From: Phlyctochytrium arcticum
Taxonomy: Eukaryota > Chytridiomycota > Chytridiomycetes > Chytridiales > Chytridiaceae
Length of the DNA stretch: 64,000 nucleotides
Direction: 5' to 3'
NCBI GenBank assembly: GCA_025602905.1
Contig: JAHLKI010000004.1
Location: 1,054,001 to 1,118,000 of the forward strand
Shown here: in pieces, positions 10,655 through 19,089 of the stretch
Layout of the letters: the number at the start of each line of letters is the position of its first letter
Position numbering within the stretch: position 1 is the first letter of the stretch
Position numbers and translations under genes: made by a program
Notes under the pieces: generated by a model
What the model was told of the DNA's origin: nothing
The model's input: only the letters and a program-made list of their open reading frames with translations
Database searches by the model: none

Positions 10655-11836
10655 CTAGCGTTTGCGTTGTGAACGTTTCGATGGGGGCTCGGCTGTAGAC
10701 AAAATGTCAGTTGCCGATGCTTCGTTTTGGGCTTTCTTTCGCTTTGAACTCTTGGGTGCTGAGGGACGTGCTAGTTCCCATGCTTTCAGCGCGTCGGTTT
10801 GCTCAAGGTGTTCCCGCGGTTCCCAAGTTGAGTCCTCTGGCCCGAAGCCTTCCCATTGAACCAAGTATTTCCGCTTCTTGTGACGGATCCGCTCGTCCAG
10901 AATACGGTCGATGAGCCAAAGTTCCTCGCTGTTGACCAGCACAGGTTCCGGCGCATCCTTCGTGGCACGATGGGTAATAGAGCCAGGTTTGTGCCACGGC
11001 TTCAGAATGTCGACATGAAATGTCGGATGTACCATACGCATTGGATGAGGTAGTTCCAGCGTGTAGGTATCAGGGTGCGGTCCGGTTCCTTTGACCTTGA
11101 ATGGACCAAGCCAAACCTGGCGAAGTTTCTCCGGAAGCTTACCCAAAGCTGGAATGTGGATCCCTTTGCGTTTGAGTAAAACTGAATCGCCCTTCTCGAA
11201 GATGAGCGTCCGCCGACCCTTGTCATGGTTCCTTGCTTGCACATCTTGTGCATCGCGTAACCGTTGTTGTACCACCCGTTCGATCTCATGGAGGGTATCA
11301 ACAAACTTGGCTACTTGCCGATTTGTTGGCTGTGATATCTCCTGCAGACCTTCCCTGGTATGGTGTCCACCATTGACCTGTGGGAGGCGGCCTTTGTCGA
11401 TCATGAACGGGGCATAGTCGGTATTTGATGGTGTTGAGTTGTGGTGAAACTCAACCAAGGGTAGGATATCAACCCAGTTCTTGCCATCGCCGTCTATGTA
11501 GGCCTTCAGCACGTTTTTGACAGACTTGATTTTGCGTTCGCATTTGCCGTCTGTCCGCTGATGTCGAGCGGTCGCCACCTCTAACTTGATACCGAGAGCA
11601 GCAGTAAAAGATTGCCAAAATTCGGCTAAGATGCGGCTGTCGCGATCGCTGACAATGACCTTGGGAGCACCTTCGTTCTTGAAGAAGTGCTGGGTGAAGA
11701 GATACGCAAGCTCTTGACTCGAAACCTCCATGTTGCAAGGGATGAGGTACACACGTCCTGACAGATAGTCGACTATGACCAGGGCGGCATCGTAGTAGTC
11801 GCCGTTATCGCTAGGTTTCCCCCCCCCCCCCCCCAC
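10655..11836 (-). CDS. pol: Integrase core and chromodomain of the Gypsy element (frame-broken)
   Basis: Integrates element cDNA into chromatin. The visible catalytic acid after the frame break is in VIVSDRDSRILAEFW (second Asp), and the Glu is in HQRTDGKCERKIKSVKN. The first Asp lies in the preceding frame (TIGMDLVSLP). A C-terminal chromodomain follows: LWLIDRILDERIRHKKRKYL, then VQWEGFGPEDSTWEP, with aromatic residues typical of methyl-lysine readers. The basic tail (KSSKRKKAQ) may bind DNA or act in nuclear import. The frame begins inside a run of 16 C at 11819-11834, which separates it from the upstream pol frame. The run could be real slippage or a sequencing artefact. Confidence 0.85.
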   Translation of the reverse strand: MGGGGGKPSDNGDYYDAALVIVDYLSGRVYLIPCNMEVSSQELAYLFTQHFFKNEGAPKVIVSDRDSRILAEFWQSFTAALGIKLEVATARHQRTDGKCERKIKSVKNVLKAYIDGDGKNWVDILPLVEFHHNSTPSNTDYAPFMIDKGRLPQVNGGHHTREGLQEISQPTNRQVAKFVDTLHEIERVVQQRLRDAQDVQARNHDKGRRTLIFEKGDSVLLKRKGIHIPALGKLPEKLRQVWLGPFKVKGTGPHPDTYTLELPHPMRMVHPTFHVDILKPWHKPGSITHRATKDAPEPVLVNSEELWLIDRILDERIRHKKRKYLVQWEGFGPEDSTWEPREHLEQTDALKAWELARPSAPKSSKRKKAQNEASATDILSTAEPPSKRSQRKR

Positions 11837-13341
11837 GATGCCGTCCTAGGTAGTGAGACTAGATCCATGCCGATGGTGTTCCAGCGCTTATCAGGCACTG
11901 GGAGCGAGCGTAATTGTCCGACACCTCGTGCGGGACTTCGGAAGCATTGACAGGGACTTCGGAAGCATTGACAAGTGGCACATGTGCGAACATAAGCTGC
12001 AACGTCGCGTTCCATGGTCGGCCAATGGTATTCTTGCAGCAGACGACCATATGTCGAATGTGTTTCCCCGTTGTTGCCTTTCTCCGGAAGGACTTCCACG
12101 GAATAACGCCGTTCAGGGACCGTCAAGGTATGCGGCGCCGATGCCTTGTCTTCAAGTGTCTTCTGCATTTGAAGAGCGAAGTTGTCTGTAAGCAACAATT
12201 CGGCCCAAACCGTCAGGTCAACGGGGAGCTCGAGTTGTTGTGTTGCCTGTGCAAGTTGCTTCTTGGCACGTTTCTTGGCACGCGCAGCGTTGACCGACAC
12301 AACAAGATTAGACTTGTCGCTAGGAGTGCAGGCGGAATGCACGGCGATGGCGTTGATCGTAACACGCTGGGCGCAATCAGCACATCGCGGGGCATAATAG
12401 GGGTTTCGGCTCAGGGCATCGGCCACCGTGTTCCATTCGCCAGGGAGATACTCAATGTCAAAGTCAAATTGTTGAAGGAACTCGACCCAATTTGCTTGTC
12501 GTCGACTCAAATGCTGCTGACCCTGTAAATAGATCAGAGATTTGTGATCGACGAACGCGCGGAAATGGCGTCCCAAAAGGAACTGTCGGTTGGCTTTCAA
12601 CGTTTTGACGAGGGCGAGGAGTTCCTGTTCGTGGACCGGGTACCGTGTCTCCGCATCTTGTAATTTTCGGGAAAAATACAAGACCGATCGCAGTTTGGGC
12701 AGGTTTTTGAATCCATGTACCGTCGTAGGTAACGGAGAGGGCATGGGGTCGTCTGCGTCAACTGGCTGAGCAAGCCATCCACCGATGGCGAAGCCGGATG
12801 CGTCCGAAAACACATAGACTTCTTTGGCAGGATCGTACGGCGTCAAAACAGGAGCCGTTGAGATTTTTTCTTTCAGTGTTTTAAACGCTGATATCTCCGC
12901 ATCGCCCCATTTCCACGGGTTATTGCCAGACTGTACCTCCGATAGGGGATGCGCGATCCTTGCGTACTGGTCAATGTAAGATGACAAGTAATTCGTCAAA
13001 CCGAGGAAGGATTGAATATCTTTGAAGTTCTTGGGAGTGGCGAAATTGTTCACGGCAGCAACTTTGCTGTCCGAGATTCGCACACCGGATGTTCCCAACA
13101 TATGACCGCAAATTTCAACCTCCTGTACTGCCCACGAGCATTTGGATGGTTTGACGTACAGAGCACTTGATTCAAGAGTTGCCAAAACAGTTTCGACGTG
13201 CTTTTGATGTTCTTCAAGCGTATCTGAAAAGACGAGGATATCGTCAAGGTACGAGATAACATAGTTGTCGTACATGTTCCCGAAGACTTTGTTCATGATG
13301 CGTTGGAACGTTGCGGGTGCATTAGTCAACCCAAATGGCAT
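11773..13341 (-). CDS. pol: Reverse transcriptase (C-terminal part), RNase H and integrase N-terminus
   Basis: Starts at the RT motif MPFGLTNAPATFQRIMN and includes the catalytic YLDD box in YVISYLDDILVFSD. The RT connection follows (FLGLTNYLSSYI), then RNase H (VFSDASGFAIGGWLAQP; ETRYPVHEQELLALVKTL; FVDHKSLIYL) with the expected acidic residues. The integrase N-terminal zinc-binding region follows (HSTYGRLLQEYHWPTMERDV; CATCQ). A 21-bp tandem duplication around 11934-11972 repeats CQCFRSP. The frame is lost in the C run at 11819-11834, where the next ORF takes over. Confidence 0.88.
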   Translation of the reverse strand: MPFGLTNAPATFQRIMNKVFGNMYDNYVISYLDDILVFSDTLEEHQKHVETVLATLESSALYVKPSKCSWAVQEVEICGHMLGTSGVRISDSKVAAVNNFATPKNFKDIQSFLGLTNYLSSYIDQYARIAHPLSEVQSGNNPWKWGDAEISAFKTLKEKISTAPVLTPYDPAKEVYVFSDASGFAIGGWLAQPVDADDPMPSPLPTTVHGFKNLPKLRSVLYFSRKLQDAETRYPVHEQELLALVKTLKANRQFLLGRHFRAFVDHKSLIYLQGQQHLSRRQANWVEFLQQFDFDIEYLPGEWNTVADALSRNPYYAPRCADCAQRVTINAIAVHSACTPSDKSNLVVSVNAARAKKRAKKQLAQATQQLELPVDLTVWAELLLTDNFALQMQKTLEDKASAPHTLTVPERRYSVEVLPEKGNNGETHSTYGRLLQEYHWPTMERDVAAYVRTCATCQCFRSPCQCFRSPARGVGQLRSLPVPDKRWNTIGMDLVSLPRTASWGGGGGNLAITATTTMPPWS

Positions 13342-13676
13342 GACAACGTCTTGAAAGCAGTCTTCTGGATATCACCTTCGCGAATCCGGACGCAGTGATA
13401 GGCTTCCTTAATGTCAAGAGAGGAGAAGTATTTCTTGCCAACGGTGCGGTGTCGCAATTCTCCAAGATGCGGCAAAGGTGTTCGGTCATTTTTCGTTTGC
13501 TTATTCAACCCTTGGTACTCGATACAACAACGAAGAGTGCCGTCTTTCTTTGGCGCAAAGAGAACTGCTGCACCCCACGGGCTGGACGAGTGTCGAATCC
13601 ACCCTTTGGCAAGCAACGTTGTAATTTGCCGTTGAAGTTCTTCCAGTTCCTTCGGGCCCATTGCACGCAAGGGCAC
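13326..13676 (-). pseudogene. pol: Reverse transcriptase N-terminal part, separated by frameshifts
   Basis: Carries the RT fingers (LLAKGWIRHSSSPWGAAVLF, APKKDGTLRCCIEYQGLN) and the first catalytic Asp in YFSSLDIKEAYHCVRI. It ends in KTAFKT followed by out-of-frame residues, while the next frame resumes at VVMPFGL. In related elements about eight residues (RYGHFEY-like) lie between, so a deletion of roughly 22-23 bases is inferred. Upstream it connects by another shift to the protease frame. The protein would not be made as a single RT. Confidence 0.8.
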
Positions 13677-13690
13677 CGACAGAGGTCGTT

Positions 13691-14917
13691 CTACGCCGTC
13701 GATTTCAATTTTGAAGTCGGCTTTGCCCGAGAAGGTGGTAACGTGCGTAGCTCTGTGAAAACTGTCTTCTTGAACTTTCGTAAGATTGGCAGTAACGGAT
13801 TGTCTTCCGGAATGGACGCGAGCGGATCTTCGTCCGGAGCTTTTTGTCCATTGGCCGCGCTGTCGGTACTACTTGTACTTGCAGCCGCGGTAACTCGCGC
13901 GGAGACCGGTGCCTCGCGGATATGTCCGTTGCCATCTATCCACTGGAGTACGTTGACATTGACTGCAAAAACTGATGTGAACTCCTTCTTTCGCATCGCT
14001 CGGAGAAATTTTTCAGCCTTGAGGTGGGTTGTGACGTCCTTGACCGAGGCGAGAGGTGATTGAAGGCGAGGCGAGTCGAGATTGCAGTCAAACGCACGTA
14101 AGTGGGCAGCATTGCAGGATGGTTGTTGCTCACGTTTTCGTGAAACCGGTCTTGCTTCGCATAGGCGACGAACGCCTTCAAACATAAAAGACATGCGAGG
14201 ACGTTCATCAACCTTGTCAATCTGGAGTCCTTCAAGGCCGAGAATGAAAGGTAGTCCCACAATGGCATCTACGCGTAATGGCGCAACAATGAACGGTAGC
14301 TCACCGAAGGAACATTTGTTGTGATCGCAGTAGAGGTCCAGGGCTCCTAGCATCATTTGATTCGACTTGAAGGTTTCTCCGTCGTCTCCCCATTCTACTT
14401 CGATAGTAGAGCTGGGTTGATAGGTTGGGAACTTATGTTGGCTGACCCACTTGTCGTTGATCATCAGGGTATCGCACCCGGTGTCGACAAGAATACGGGC
14501 CATCTTGCCATTCAACTTCGCATGAACGACAGAGGCATTTTGAGCAATTACCGGTTCAGGTCCACAAGCAACACGGCGTGGAGCATAACGATCTTCATCC
14601 AAGGAACCTCCAATCGGTGCAACCCGAACAACGCCAGACGGCTGCATCGGTTTTGATGATTCCTTGACCTCCGATCGTGTATCTCCTCGTTGCGTAGCTT
14701 GTGATTGTGGACTCGAGGACTGAACTTCTTCGGTAAATGTAAAAGTGGACACAGTATTGATGGATACGGTTGTATTTGAATTAGAAAAGTTATTAAAAAC
14801 AAAAGGATTATCTAATCTGACCGAACCATCCTGCGGCAAACGACCTGTGTTGTTATTGCTTGCCGGATCTAGTTTTTTGGATCGCGGCGTTTGGCATTGG
14901 GACATCTGGCAGACCAA
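13691..14917 (-). CDS. pol: Aspartic protease region of Gypsy pol
   Basis: The frame overlaps the 3' end of gag by 49 bases and has no ATG at its start, consistent with expression by -1 frameshifting. The active-site Asp is in KMARILVDTGCDTLMINDKW, with a downstream hydrophobic-Gly block (VDAIVGLPFILGLEGLQIDK). The N-terminal part is Asn/Ser-rich linker. The C-terminal part approaches RT (NPLLPILRKFKKTVFTELRT) and then loses frame near 13740; the proper continuation (TTFSGKADFKIEIDG) is in another frame. Confidence 0.85.
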   Translation of the reverse strand: MVCQMSQCQTPRSKKLDPASNNNTGRLPQDGSVRLDNPFVFNNFSNSNTTVSINTVSTFTFTEEVQSSSPQSQATQRGDTRSEVKESSKPMQPSGVVRVAPIGGSLDEDRYAPRRVACGPEPVIAQNASVVHAKLNGKMARILVDTGCDTLMINDKWVSQHKFPTYQPSSTIEVEWGDDGETFKSNQMMLGALDLYCDHNKCSFGELPFIVAPLRVDAIVGLPFILGLEGLQIDKVDERPRMSFMFEGVRRLCEARPVSRKREQQPSCNAAHLRAFDCNLDSPRLQSPLASVKDVTTHLKAEKFLRAMRKKEFTSVFAVNVNVLQWIDGNGHIREAPVSARVTAAASTSSTDSAANGQKAPDEDPLASIPEDNPLLPILRKFKKTVFTELRTLPPSRAKPTSKLKSTA

Positions 14918-16269
14918 TGGTCGCCACTACCGCAGCAGTAGCACCAGATGCGGTCTGACTCGGCCTGCTGGTGGTTTTTGCCAGGTCCGGGAGATGAACT
15001 TGACCCGGATCCGCTGGCTCCAGCGTTGGCTCCACGCCCTTGGTAAGCATAGGGCTTACCATGGTTGTGGGTTTTGCCATTTGCCGCAGAGACGTTGGCT
15101 TTGGGACTCTTTCCACCACCGTTCTTCGCCGGGCCATTATTGGCAGCCGGCACGGAGGTGGGACCCTTGCCTTTTCCGGTTCCACCCGCGACAGGGACAT
15201 AGGCCCCGTCATTGTCGCATCCCCACACTTGGAGGGTTTGGGTGGTAGCCGTTTGGATCTGGGTGAGGTTGGCGTCGGGATGCATTCCGAAAACAGCCTG
15301 CATCAGGCGACTCCAAAATTCCCCTCCCCGTTCCAGTCCGTCACGAAAGTAGCGTCGCATCTGATCTTCGTCAATGGGGCTACGGGCGGTGCTGGTGGTT
15401 CTCAATTCGCCAGTGATCCTGCTGAAGGCGGAGATATAGGCCGAGTAATTTCGGCACGTGAGCTGACGGAGCCTGGCCAAAATGGCGTCCCGCGGGTTTC
15501 GTGGCTCGAAGCGCTCCCTGAGCTTCGCTTCAAACTCCTCCCGGTTTGCGGGTCTCTCGGCCAGGGTCATGGAGGAAAACCAGTCCTTGGCTGTTCCCTC
15601 AAGGGCGCGTTCCATGTAATCCACGAACGATCGCCCCGCACGCTGGTCCTCGTTGGCGGGAGAATGGTCAAGGAAAGCATAATGCCTATCCAAGAAGTCA
15701 CAGATCTTCTTGTGTGACGCAACGTCACTACCCTCTCCCGAGAACATGGCATTTTCAGCTTTGCGCTGGAGTGACTTGTTTTGCATTGAATCAAACAAGT
15801 GTCCTTGTTGGCCATTGCCATCGCGAGCGGCCACGTCAGCTTTGAGCGAAGCAATCTCCTCCGTCAAGGATGTGAGAATTGCCGTAAGCTGTTGCTTGTC
15901 CGCGATGTCAGCGATGGCTCCTCCAAGAGCGGACGCCGCGGGGGTGGCATTACCCGAGAGGGAAACACCAGTCATCCCCGTAGGTCCCTCAGAGGGCCTA
16001 ACCACGTCTCTCGGGGGCTCTTCGTCGACCATCATGGGTACGACGCCTCCCGCATGGTTGTCTGTGCTGGTCGAACCAGTCTCCTGAGCATCTCTTTCTC
16101 CAGCAATGGAGGATGTCTCAGAATGCTGGCCGATCTCTCCAGCCTCAGTTTGGTCTTCACCCAGGAGAGGAGGTCCGCTCTCTATAGTACTAAAGACGTG
16201 GCCCTCTTCACTCGGCTTGCCTTTGCTTTTGGTCTTGCGCGCCACAGCCTGCTTTTGTCCAGAACCCAT
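14869..16269 (-). CDS. gag: Gag polyprotein of the Gypsy element
   Basis: A 466-codon frame starts at ATG (16269) and is intact. The N-terminal third is acidic and polar, followed by a predicted coiled-coil (AIADIADKQQLTAILTSLTE). The capsid-like region contains YMERALEGTAKDWFSSM and LRERFEPRNPRDAILARLRQ. A Gly-rich linker (GTGKGKGPTSV) leads to one zinc knuckle of exact form CX2CX4HX4C (CYCCGSGDHWSARC). The frame ends PKN-stop on the slippery heptamer described separately. Gag packages element RNA in cytoplasmic particles. Confidence 0.9.
   Translation of the reverse strand: MGSGQKQAVARKTKSKGKPSEEGHVFSTIESGPPLLGEDQTEAGEIGQHSETSSIAGERDAQETGSTSTDNHAGGVVPMMVDEEPPRDVVRPSEGPTGMTGVSLSGNATPAASALGGAIADIADKQQLTAILTSLTEEIASLKADVAARDGNGQQGHLFDSMQNKSLQRKAENAMFSGEGSDVASHKKICDFLDRHYAFLDHSPANEDQRAGRSFVDYMERALEGTAKDWFSSMTLAERPANREEFEAKLRERFEPRNPRDAILARLRQLTCRNYSAYISAFSRITGELRTTSTARSPIDEDQMRRYFRDGLERGGEFWSRLMQAVFGMHPDANLTQIQTATTQTLQVWGCDNDGAYVPVAGGTGKGKGPTSVPAANNGPAKNGGGKSPKANVSAANGKTHNHGKPYAYQGRGANAGASGSGSSSSPGPGKNHQQAESDRIWCYCCGSGDHWSARCPNAKRRDPKN
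14872..14878 (-). promoter_or_regulatory. Programmed -1 ribosomal frameshift heptamer A-AAA-AAC
   Basis: On the minus strand gag ends CCA AAA AAC TAG. The heptamer A AAA AAC is in the zero-frame phase required for -1 slippage and sits directly before the UAG at 14869-14871. Slipping back one base reads AAA AAA CTA GAT, which enters the protease frame (KKLDPASNN). The frame offset between gag and pol, computed from coordinates, is -1. A stimulatory structure downstream was not tested. Confidence 0.75.
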
Positions 16270-16365
16270 GTTGAACGGAACAAAGAGTAGAAAGAAGCGA
16301 AAGAGGTAGAAGCCAAAGGTCGAGTCGAAAGGGTAAACGGACGGTTTGAGGCTAGTAGGATTGCT

Positions 16366-16383
16366 GATGGGGTGGTGCTACCA
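16366..16383 (-). other. tRNA primer-binding site
   Basis: Directly inside the 5' LTR, in element orientation, the sequence reads TGGTAGCACCACCCC. TGG pairs with the CCA tail of a tRNA primer. Which tRNA cannot be told from the window alone. Confidence 0.65.
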
Positions 16384-16619
16384 TGTAGCGTTTTTGGGTA
16401 ACAAGTGGTATGGACAGTAATGCACCTTCCCAGGGTGCGTGAGTCGGGTTGTGTATTGCTTTTAGCGCAGAGGGAAGAGAAAGCGTAAAGAGTATGAAAT
16501 GTACAGTGCAGGATGGGATACACAAAAAGAAAAACAAAACAACACGTGTGATGTGGCACGGCACTGCGCTGTTTGCGCAGTGGTGCGGACAATGCGCAGC
16601 GAACCACGAGCCCGCTGCA
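16384..16619 (-). repeat. 5' LTR of the Ty3/Gypsy element
   Basis: This 236-bp partner of 9736-9971 has the same TG...CA ends in element orientation. It should hold the element promoter. GGCGA at 16620-16624 completes the target duplication. Confidence 0.9.
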
Positions 16620-17000
16620 GGCGATCCACAAGTCGGCCCTCACGTACCCAAAACAGAAGTTTCTATCACTGATGGAGCTGATGTTGCTCCTAACACAAGA
16701 TCTCCAATACCGGCTCCCAAAAACGTTGGAAAAGCGATGGGAAGCGTTGAGAAAACAGAAAGATGACGTGGAGGCAGCGATCGAAGCGGTAAGTTTTCTT
16801 CGCACACCTTGTTTGTTAACGGTGAACGAGAATGACAACAAAGAAAACCCTCCCGCCAGCAAAGATCACATTGTCGATTGGTTTGCTGTGCGCTATCAGC
16901 AAAGCGGCTGTCGGTGGGAATGGGCGAAGCCTTACGCCAATGCCAAGAAATGGTACCCCTTGGAGTATGAATCGCTTGAGTTGAAAGCTTTCAAGCAAAG
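16620..17000 (+). pseudogene. Right part of the gene split by the Gypsy insertion
   Basis: Continues the frame from 9661-9735: IHKSALTYPKQKFLSLMEL, then LPKTLEKRWEALRKQKDDVE. A GTAAGT donor follows at about 16789 with an AG acceptor near 16846, after which the frame continues HIVDWFAVRYQQSG and EWAKPYANAKKWYPLEYESL. Further plus-strand sequence to 17256 is Ala/Ser/Pro-rich and ends in another GTAAGA donor. The family is not recognised. The insertion would truncate the product unless the element is spliced out, which is unlikely at 6.9 kb. Confidence 0.45.
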
Positions 17001-17014
17001 GGTGTATTGAAGAG

Positions 17015-17959
17015 TCACAAAACGTTTTGGGGATAAAGCCAAACCCCCCGCGTTGGCACCGCCTGCTTCGTCCGTATTAACCGCCACAGCAGCCTCGGCT
17101 TCCACAATCCTCCGGACAGAATCCTCCACACCCGCCGCGTCTGGCTCTCCTTCAACATTGTCTCCTGCGCCCGCCTCATCGCTTCGTCCCTCGGCGTGGG
17201 TTCCTTCATCAAACTTACGGTTAGGTAAGAACAAGAATTTAGCCTCCAATCGTTAAATGGTATATAAACTTGCTGTTTCCAGAGCCACCAAAGAAGAAGA
17301 GAAAGGTCGCCTTGCGATTGATAGAAATCATTCCACTTATTTCGGCTGGCGACGATACTGGTTGCCCACTGGTAGCCAGTATGGGCATATATCTTGATGG
17401 GGAAACGGTCCTTGTAGTATTCCTTGATCTGTGGTATGGTCATTTTCAGTACTCCGTTGTCAATCAATGTTTGGGTGATTGTTGCATTGGCCACTGTCAA
17501 GATTTCTGATATGCGCGAGTGATGAAACCATAGTCGAATCACCCGAGCAATAGGAGCATATGGAAGCGGAGCACTAATGGCGGGAATAGAGATACGTTCA
17601 ACGGACATGACCGGTGATATCAATTTTAATAATTGTCGCTTGCCTGTCACTTGATCTTTACGCCAGGGGATGATAAGTTGACTGTCCTTCAGGACTTGCA
17701 GGTTAACGAAGCTGTTGTACTGTTCCCGGGTCCATTTCGATTTGACTGTATGGAGCATAAACTCGGCAATGATAAGTTGATTCCTTTGAATAGCCAATGG
17801 CTGCTTGATCTCAGGCTCCCAAAATGGGTCACCATCATCAAAGGGATGAACTTGCCTCATTAAGTTGTGCAGGGGTTCCGAGGACGGCTCACTCTCTCTG
17901 TCTGATTCATATTGGTTGGTTTCATCTTGTTCATCTTTGTTATTGTCATTTCCACCCAT
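17015..17959 (-). CDS. Unrecognised protein with acidic N-terminus
   Basis: Starts at a true ATG (17959). The N-terminal 50 residues are acidic and polar. The body looks folded: WEPEIKQPLAIQRNQLIIAE, EQYNSFVNLQVLKDSQLIIP, PYAPIARVIRLWFHHSRISE, IPQIKEYYKDRFPIKIYAHT, ASRNKWNDFYQSQGDLSLLL. The last 85 codons (below about 17270) read as low-complexity and run antisense to a plausible plus-strand exon, so the true end may be an intron or stop near 17270. No domain recognised. Confidence 0.45.
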   Translation of the reverse strand: MGGNDNNKDEQDETNQYESDRESEPSSEPLHNLMRQVHPFDDGDPFWEPEIKQPLAIQRNQLIIAEFMLHTVKSKWTREQYNSFVNLQVLKDSQLIIPWRKDQVTGKRQLLKLISPVMSVERISIPAISAPLPYAPIARVIRLWFHHSRISEILTVANATITQTLIDNGVLKMTIPQIKEYYKDRFPIKIYAHTGYQWATSIVASRNKWNDFYQSQGDLSLLLWWLWKQQVYIPFNDWRLNSCSYLTVSLMKEPTPRDEAMRRAQETMLKESQTRRVWRILSGGLWKPRLLWRLIRTKQAVPTRGVWLYPQNVL

Positions 17960-17989
17960 TGGATTTTTGTTAGTGCCTAGACAATATGT

Positions 17990-19080
17990 TCTCCGGTTTA
18001 TCCAGAGTTGTAGAGGGGTCTGGGGATGCGCGACAAAATGTTTCAGGTGTTACGCTTTGTGGCGCGGTCCTCGGGCTCCGCACAGTCATCCCATCCGATA
18101 ACATAACCCATTTCTGGTATTTCTCCACTCAATCCGCTGATTTCCTGAATTTCAAGAATAGTTTGCAAATATTTTGTCCCATGTTGATTTTCCCCAATCC
18201 CGCTTATTTTCTCCTTTTTTTGGATTTATTCTGTCCCCGCAGACTTGCTCTTTACACTCGTCTCTTTTCCCATGTCCATGTTGCGACTGTGGTTTCTCTC
18301 TGCGGATTTCAATGCGTCCATTAACTTTTTTGGCTGGTGTTCCAAAGCTATTGATTTTCAAAGGAATCTTCCCCATCATGTTAATTTCCTTCTGTTTTCA
18401 TTCTTTCTTTCCACTAAGTTAAGGTATCAATTTGTGCTCTATAATTTGCTCATTATTCCCGCCCCTCTCACTGTCTCTGTTTAGCCCATTCAGTTCTCTC
18501 TTTTTTCGTTACCACGCTGACAATCTGGTAATTTGGCTATTTCCCAAATTTCCGTGCTTTTTGGCCAATTTTTCTTGTACATGTTGTTTTTCTTTGATTT
18601 TCTTTCTTTCCGTTGGGGCACGGCATCAATTCCTCCTCTGGAATTTTCTCTATACCCTCGTGCTGTTTACTAGCTCTGTCTGGCTTTTCAGTTCTCCCTT
18701 TGTCCGTTACCATGCTGACCATCTAATTATTTGGCTGATTTGAAGAATTTCCGTGTTTTTTGCACTTTTTTCCCTTCATGTTGACTTCCTCTTATTTGCT
18801 TGAATACCGCTGGCCCATGATATAATTTCCTTCTCTACAATTTTCTCTTCACCATAACCGCTTTTCAATCTTGCGGATTATATTTCCTGCCGTCCGTTAT
18901 ATTGGTGACAATCTACCAATTTTGATGGTTTCATTTATCTGGGTTTTTTTGTATTCTGCTTTCTCGGCTGTTTTATAGCAGCAATACCTTCTGCACCATT
19001 TTCTCTTCACTATGGATCCCTTAATGTCGCCTCGCTGCGGTTTTCGTTTTCTTTTGCAGGTTACAACGGTTTCCTGAACG
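17990..19080. repeat. Diverged ~200-bp pyrimidine-rich tandem repeats
   Basis: T/C-rich on the plus strand. The landmark CATGTTRATTTYC occurs at about 18180, 18377, 18580 and 18778, spacing 195-203 bp. A second landmark (TTACCATGCTGACCATCT-like) occurs near 18509, 18707 and 18898. Units are well diverged. The left flank (17999-18110, ending CACAGTCATCCCATCC) resembles 36887-36965, where similar ~180-bp units follow. No reading frame here is convincing. Confidence 0.6.
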
Positions 19081-19089
19081 ATTTTACTC

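Larger units (their letters stand above)
9736..16619 (-). mobile_element. Complete Ty3/Gypsy chromovirus LTR retrotransposon
   Basis: The 6884-bp element lies on the minus strand with this order: 5' LTR, tRNA primer site, gag, protease, reverse transcriptase, RNase H, integrase, chromodomain, 3' LTR. A perfect 5-bp duplication flanks it. Gag is intact, but pol is broken in at least three places: a shift near 13740 between protease and RT, a small apparent deletion with a shift near 13345 in RT, and a shift at a 16-base C run at 11819-11834 in integrase. The copy is probably inactive. A fragment of a related gag occurs at 52849-53024, so the family has moved more than once in this genome. Confidence 0.9.

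Noticed and set aside
11853..14063. Long plus-strand frames within the Gypsy element
   Set aside because: Antisense shadows of RT, RNase H and protease.
16837..16860. KENP motif in the plus frame near 16.85 kb, as another degron
   Set aside because: It falls across the predicted intron acceptor, so most of it is probably not translated.
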